In this document: positions 57,060 to 59,436 of the stretch, piece after piece
Numbering within the stretch: the first letter of the stretch is position 1
Layout of the letters: every line of letters starts with the position of its first letter
Source: an uncultured Clostridia bacterium
Lineage (GTDB): Bacteria; Bacillota; Clostridia; Oscillospirales; Acutalibacteraceae
Direction of reading: 5' to 3'
NCBI GenBank assembly: GCA_947631705.1
Contig: CANRMJ010000005.1
Location: 1-59,436, forward strand
DNA length: 59,436 nt
Notes under the pieces: model-generated
The model's input: only the letters and a program-made list of their open reading frames with translations
What the model was told of the DNA's origin: nothing
Database searches by the model: none
Position numbers and translations under genes: made by a program

Positions 57060-57722
57060 ATGAGAAATTGTCACTATAAAGAGGCCTTTAACAGAATACC
57101 CGACGAACGCAAGGAACGCATACTTGAAGTGGGTATAGAGGAATTCTCCTCAAAGGGCTATGAAAACGCAAATATAAATATTATTGCGCAAAAAGCGGGA
57201 ATAAGCATAGGTCTTATGTATAAGTATTTTTCAACAAAAGAGGATTTATTTTTAACCTGTATTCAAAAAGGAATGAGTATCCTTGAAGATGCGCTTGAAG
57301 AAATTCTTGCAAGCCGTGATAAAATACTTGTAAAAGCGGAAAAACTCATTCGCGCAACGTGTGAGCTTTCAAGAAAAAATCAGAATTATATAAAGCTTTA
57401 TAACGAAGTTACCGCCGAAAAGGACAGCGCGAGGGCAACTGCTCTTGCACGCGAGATCGAAAGCCAGACGAGCAGAATATATATCACCTCTATTGCGCAG
57501 GCGCTTGCGAGCGGTGATGTTCGTCAGGATCTTGATCCCAGACTTTTTGCGTTTTTCTTCGATAATTTGCTTACAACCCTTCAATTTTCATTTTCCTGTG
57601 AATATTACAGGGAGAGGCTTAAAATTTATACGGGCGTAGACACAGACGGTCTTAACGACGATGAGATTGTAAAGCAGCTTTTAAAATTCATAGAATCTGC
57701 TTTTACTTTTGAAAAGAAATAA
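57060..57722 (+). CDS. TetR/AcrR-family regulator
   Basis: 220 aa. The N-terminal HTH is standard: RIPDERKERILEVGIEEFSS, then ININIIAQKAGISIGLMYKY and FSTKEDLFLTCI (residues about 10-65). The C-terminal ligand domain is helical and variable. No clear SD precedes the ATG, so expression is probably low. It is followed by the FGGY kinase after 17 bases and is divergent from the aminotransferase operon, whose promoter region has a TetR-type palindrome. It probably represses that operon until a pathway metabolite binds (inference). Confidence 0.87.
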   Translation: MRNCHYKEAFNRIPDERKERILEVGIEEFSSKGYENANINIIAQKAGISIGLMYKYFSTKEDLFLTCIQKGMSILEDALEEILASRDKILVKAEKLIRATCELSRKNQNYIKLYNEVTAEKDSARATALAREIESQTSRIYITSIAQALASGDVRQDLDPRLFAFFFDNLLTTLQFSFSCEYYRERLKIYTGVDTDGLNDDEIVKQLLKFIESAFTFEKK

Positions 57723-57739
57723 CAATCGGAGGACGAAAT

Positions 57740-59350
57740 ATGAAAAAATACGTAATCACCTATGATATAGGCACAACAGGTATTAAAACCTGCCTTATCG
57801 AAATTGAGAATGAAATGAAAATTCTCGGCTCGTCATCGCTTGGCTACGGGCTTTATGTTGATGACCAGGTTGGTGTAAAAGGCGGAGCTGAACAAAACGA
57901 GAACGAATGGTGGGAGGCAATGTGCGTTACCACAAAGGCGGTTTTTGAGAAAGTGCCGTACATAAAAAAAGAACAGATAGACGGTATTTCATTCTGCTCG
58001 CAGATGCAGGGACTTGTGCTTGTGGACAAAGAGGGCAATTGTGTGCGCCATCCTATGAGCTATATGGATCAGCGCGCACGCGAAGAACTGAAAAAAGGCA
58101 TTGCGCACGGCGTTCAGGTTGCGGGGGCAGAGGTTTCAAAGCTGCTGAAATATCTTATGTATACAGGAGCTGTCAGCTCATCGGTAAAAGACCCGATTTG
58201 GAAATACAAATGGGTTGAGGCTCACGAGCCGGAGGCCTTCAAAAGAGTGTATAAATGGCTTGATGTTAAGGAATATCTCATCTGCCGTGCCAGCGGCGAA
58301 TTTGTTATGACGGAGGACAGCGCTTTTGCCACCCTGCTTTACGACACGAGAAACGGTCATCAGGGCTGGTGCAAACCCATATGCGATATGGTAGGCGTTG
58401 ATATGAAACATCTGCCCGAAATTAAGAAATGCACCGAAAAGGTCGGCGAAGTAACCGAAAAGGCCGCTGAGGAGCTTGGCCTTGCCGCAGGGACGGCAGT
58501 GTTCGGAGGCGGCGGCGACGCGTCGCTGATCGGCGTTGGCGCGGGCGCGGTTTCGGTAACGGACACACATATTTACAGCGGCACCTCCGGCTGGGTCGGC
58601 ACTGTTGTTGACAAACAGGTTGTTGACGCCGGCGCAATGATGGCGGCAATTGTGGGAGCCGACCCCGGAAAATACAATTATTTCGGTGAACTTGAAACAT
58701 CAAACAAATGCGTTGAATGGGTAAAAAATCACCTTGCGTTAGATGATATTGGCGTTTATCTTCACGATAAAAACGTTGCGGACTCAATTGAAAATATAAA
58801 TATAAACCTCTATGATTATATGGAGGACGTTATAAGCGAAATTCCCGCCGGTTCAAACGGAACGATTTTCACTCCGTGGCTTCACGGAAACCGTTGCCCG
58901 TTTGAAGATCCGAACGCTGCCGGAATGTTCTTTAATATCAAAATAGAAACCGGCAAAACCGAAATGATAAGAGCTGTTGTTGAGGGCATTTGTTTTCATA
59001 TGAGATGGATGCTTGAGCGCCAGGAAAAGAAAATCAAAACCTCAAAATCAATCCGATTCTGCGGAGGCGGCGCGCTTGGCGGCGTGACCTGCCAAATTCT
59101 TTCGGATATTCTTCAGCGCGATATAGAAGTTGTGGAAAGTCCCCAGAATGTCGGTGCTGTGGGCGCCGCTGCCTGCATAGCGGTCGGACTTGGTATGATT
59201 CCGTCGCTTGAACACGTAAAATCTCTTATCCCCGCCAAAAAGCGCTATACCCCGAATAGGGAAAACAAAGCTGTTTACGACAGAAATTTTAAGGTTTTCT
59301 GTAATCTTTACAAATCCAACAAAGAGAATTTCGCAATTCTCAACGGCTGA
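57740..59350 (+). CDS. FGGY-family carbohydrate kinase
   Basis: 536 aa, xylulokinase-like. TYDIGTTGIKTCLIEIENE is the phosphate-1 loop; GISFCSQMQGLVLVDKEGNC and SYMDQRAREELKKG lie in the substrate domain; VFGGGGDASLIGVGAG and IRFCGGGALGGVTCQILSDI form the ATP domain (FGGY signature region). It phosphorylates a sugar, polyol or sugar acid; the neighbouring aldolase suggests a substrate cleaved after phosphorylation. GGAGG lies 9 bases before the ATG. It is co-transcribed with tetR and ends at a terminator. Confidence 0.88.
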   Translation: MKKYVITYDIGTTGIKTCLIEIENEMKILGSSSLGYGLYVDDQVGVKGGAEQNENEWWEAMCVTTKAVFEKVPYIKKEQIDGISFCSQMQGLVLVDKEGNCVRHPMSYMDQRAREELKKGIAHGVQVAGAEVSKLLKYLMYTGAVSSSVKDPIWKYKWVEAHEPEAFKRVYKWLDVKEYLICRASGEFVMTEDSAFATLLYDTRNGHQGWCKPICDMVGVDMKHLPEIKKCTEKVGEVTEKAAEELGLAAGTAVFGGGGDASLIGVGAGAVSVTDTHIYSGTSGWVGTVVDKQVVDAGAMMAAIVGADPGKYNYFGELETSNKCVEWVKNHLALDDIGVYLHDKNVADSIENININLYDYMEDVISEIPAGSNGTIFTPWLHGNRCPFEDPNAAGMFFNIKIETGKTEMIRAVVEGICFHMRWMLERQEKKIKTSKSIRFCGGGALGGVTCQILSDILQRDIEVVESPQNVGAVGAAACIAVGLGMIPSLEHVKSLIPAKKRYTPNRENKAVYDRNFKVFCNLYKSNKENFAILNG

Positions 59351-59395
59351 TAAAAACTTCAAAAAAGGCGCTGTAAAAAAACAGCCAAAGAAAAA

Positions 59396-59434
59396 ACCGG
59401 GATTCACGAAAAAGTGAGTCCCGGTAGTTTTTTG
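59396..59434 (+). terminator. Terminator of tetR-FGGY kinase transcript
   Basis: ACCGGGATTCAC (59396-59407) pairs with 59414-59425 (one G-U), followed by a T-rich run. Confidence 0.85.
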
Positions 59435-59436
59435 CC

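Overview
The window is a stretch of bacterial chromosome, mid-to-low GC with AT-rich spacers. Gene content points to a Gram-positive Clostridia member, most likely an anaerobic gut Oscillospiraceae/Ruminococcaceae-type organism. Supporting signs are the rimP-nusA-ylxR-ylxQ-infB-rbfA-nrnA-truB-ribF run, a DUF3048 (YerB-type) protein, WalJ/YycJ next to rlmH, consensus sigma-A promoters (TTGACA-N17-TATAAT), strong Shine-Dalgarno sites and many intrinsic terminators. No rRNA, CRISPR array, prophage or intact transposon was seen. The genus is an inference; nothing in the sequence names it.

Layout. 1-5.3 kb: the 3' end of a dnaJ-type gene, a UDP-glucose dehydrogenase-like gene, a DUF5662 protein, a lipoprotein, a DUF3048 membrane protein, a protein resembling a degenerate actin-fold protein and a 61-aa protein whose ribosome site lies inside a terminator. 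5.4-7.4 kb: a polytopic membrane protein with palindromic leader repeats, divergent from an XRE regulator. 7.6-15.9 kb: the translation/transcription operon, read leftwards. 16-21 kb: a GH13 alpha-glucosidase, a FAD/Rieske oxidoreductase and a GPH-type sugar transporter. 21.3-25.4 kb: a VanY-type carboxypeptidase, a membrane acyltransferase, tRNA-Thr and tRNA-Tyr, and asparagine synthase. 25.4-34 kb: rlmH/walJ, murA, two phosphoesterases, a PBP5-type carboxypeptidase, an HD protein and a GT2 glycosyltransferase. 34-45 kb: salvage and HAD/GNAT genes with remnants, iolB plus an iron alcohol dehydrogenase, a hydrolase, mscL, rsmI, trmN6, lepA, a nucleotidyltransferase and a PqqD-like protein. 45-50.7 kb: a second polytopic membrane protein, a small accessory patch with gene fragments (DUF3795, GNAT, TIGR04076, P-loop kinase) and rlmD. 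50.8-54 kb: a P-type cation ATPase behind a tandem repeat and a candidate manganese riboswitch. 54-59.4 kb: a class II aldolase and class III aminotransferase operon divergent from TetR and a FGGY kinase.

How genes work together. The central operon couples ribosome maturation, transcription elongation, initiation and flavin synthesis. Wall and envelope genes (murA, dacA-type, vanY-type, acyltransferase, GT2, membrane proteins) are scattered. Three of them carry exactly nine consecutive C/G bases inside the coding frame, the pattern expected of phase-variable surface genes. The right end looks like a catabolic island controlled by TetR: kinase, aldolase and aminotransferase around one palindromic operator.

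Most notable signals: the three nine-base tracts; a yybP-ykoY-like riboswitch separated from its ATPase by a 128-bp tandem array belonging to a dispersed repeat family; two free-standing small-ORF units of identical build (25.6 and 36.5 kb); an SD sequence buried in a terminator (5.07 kb); and the aldolase/aminotransferase/FGGY cluster with a two-domain aldolase whose second domain has lost its metal ligands.
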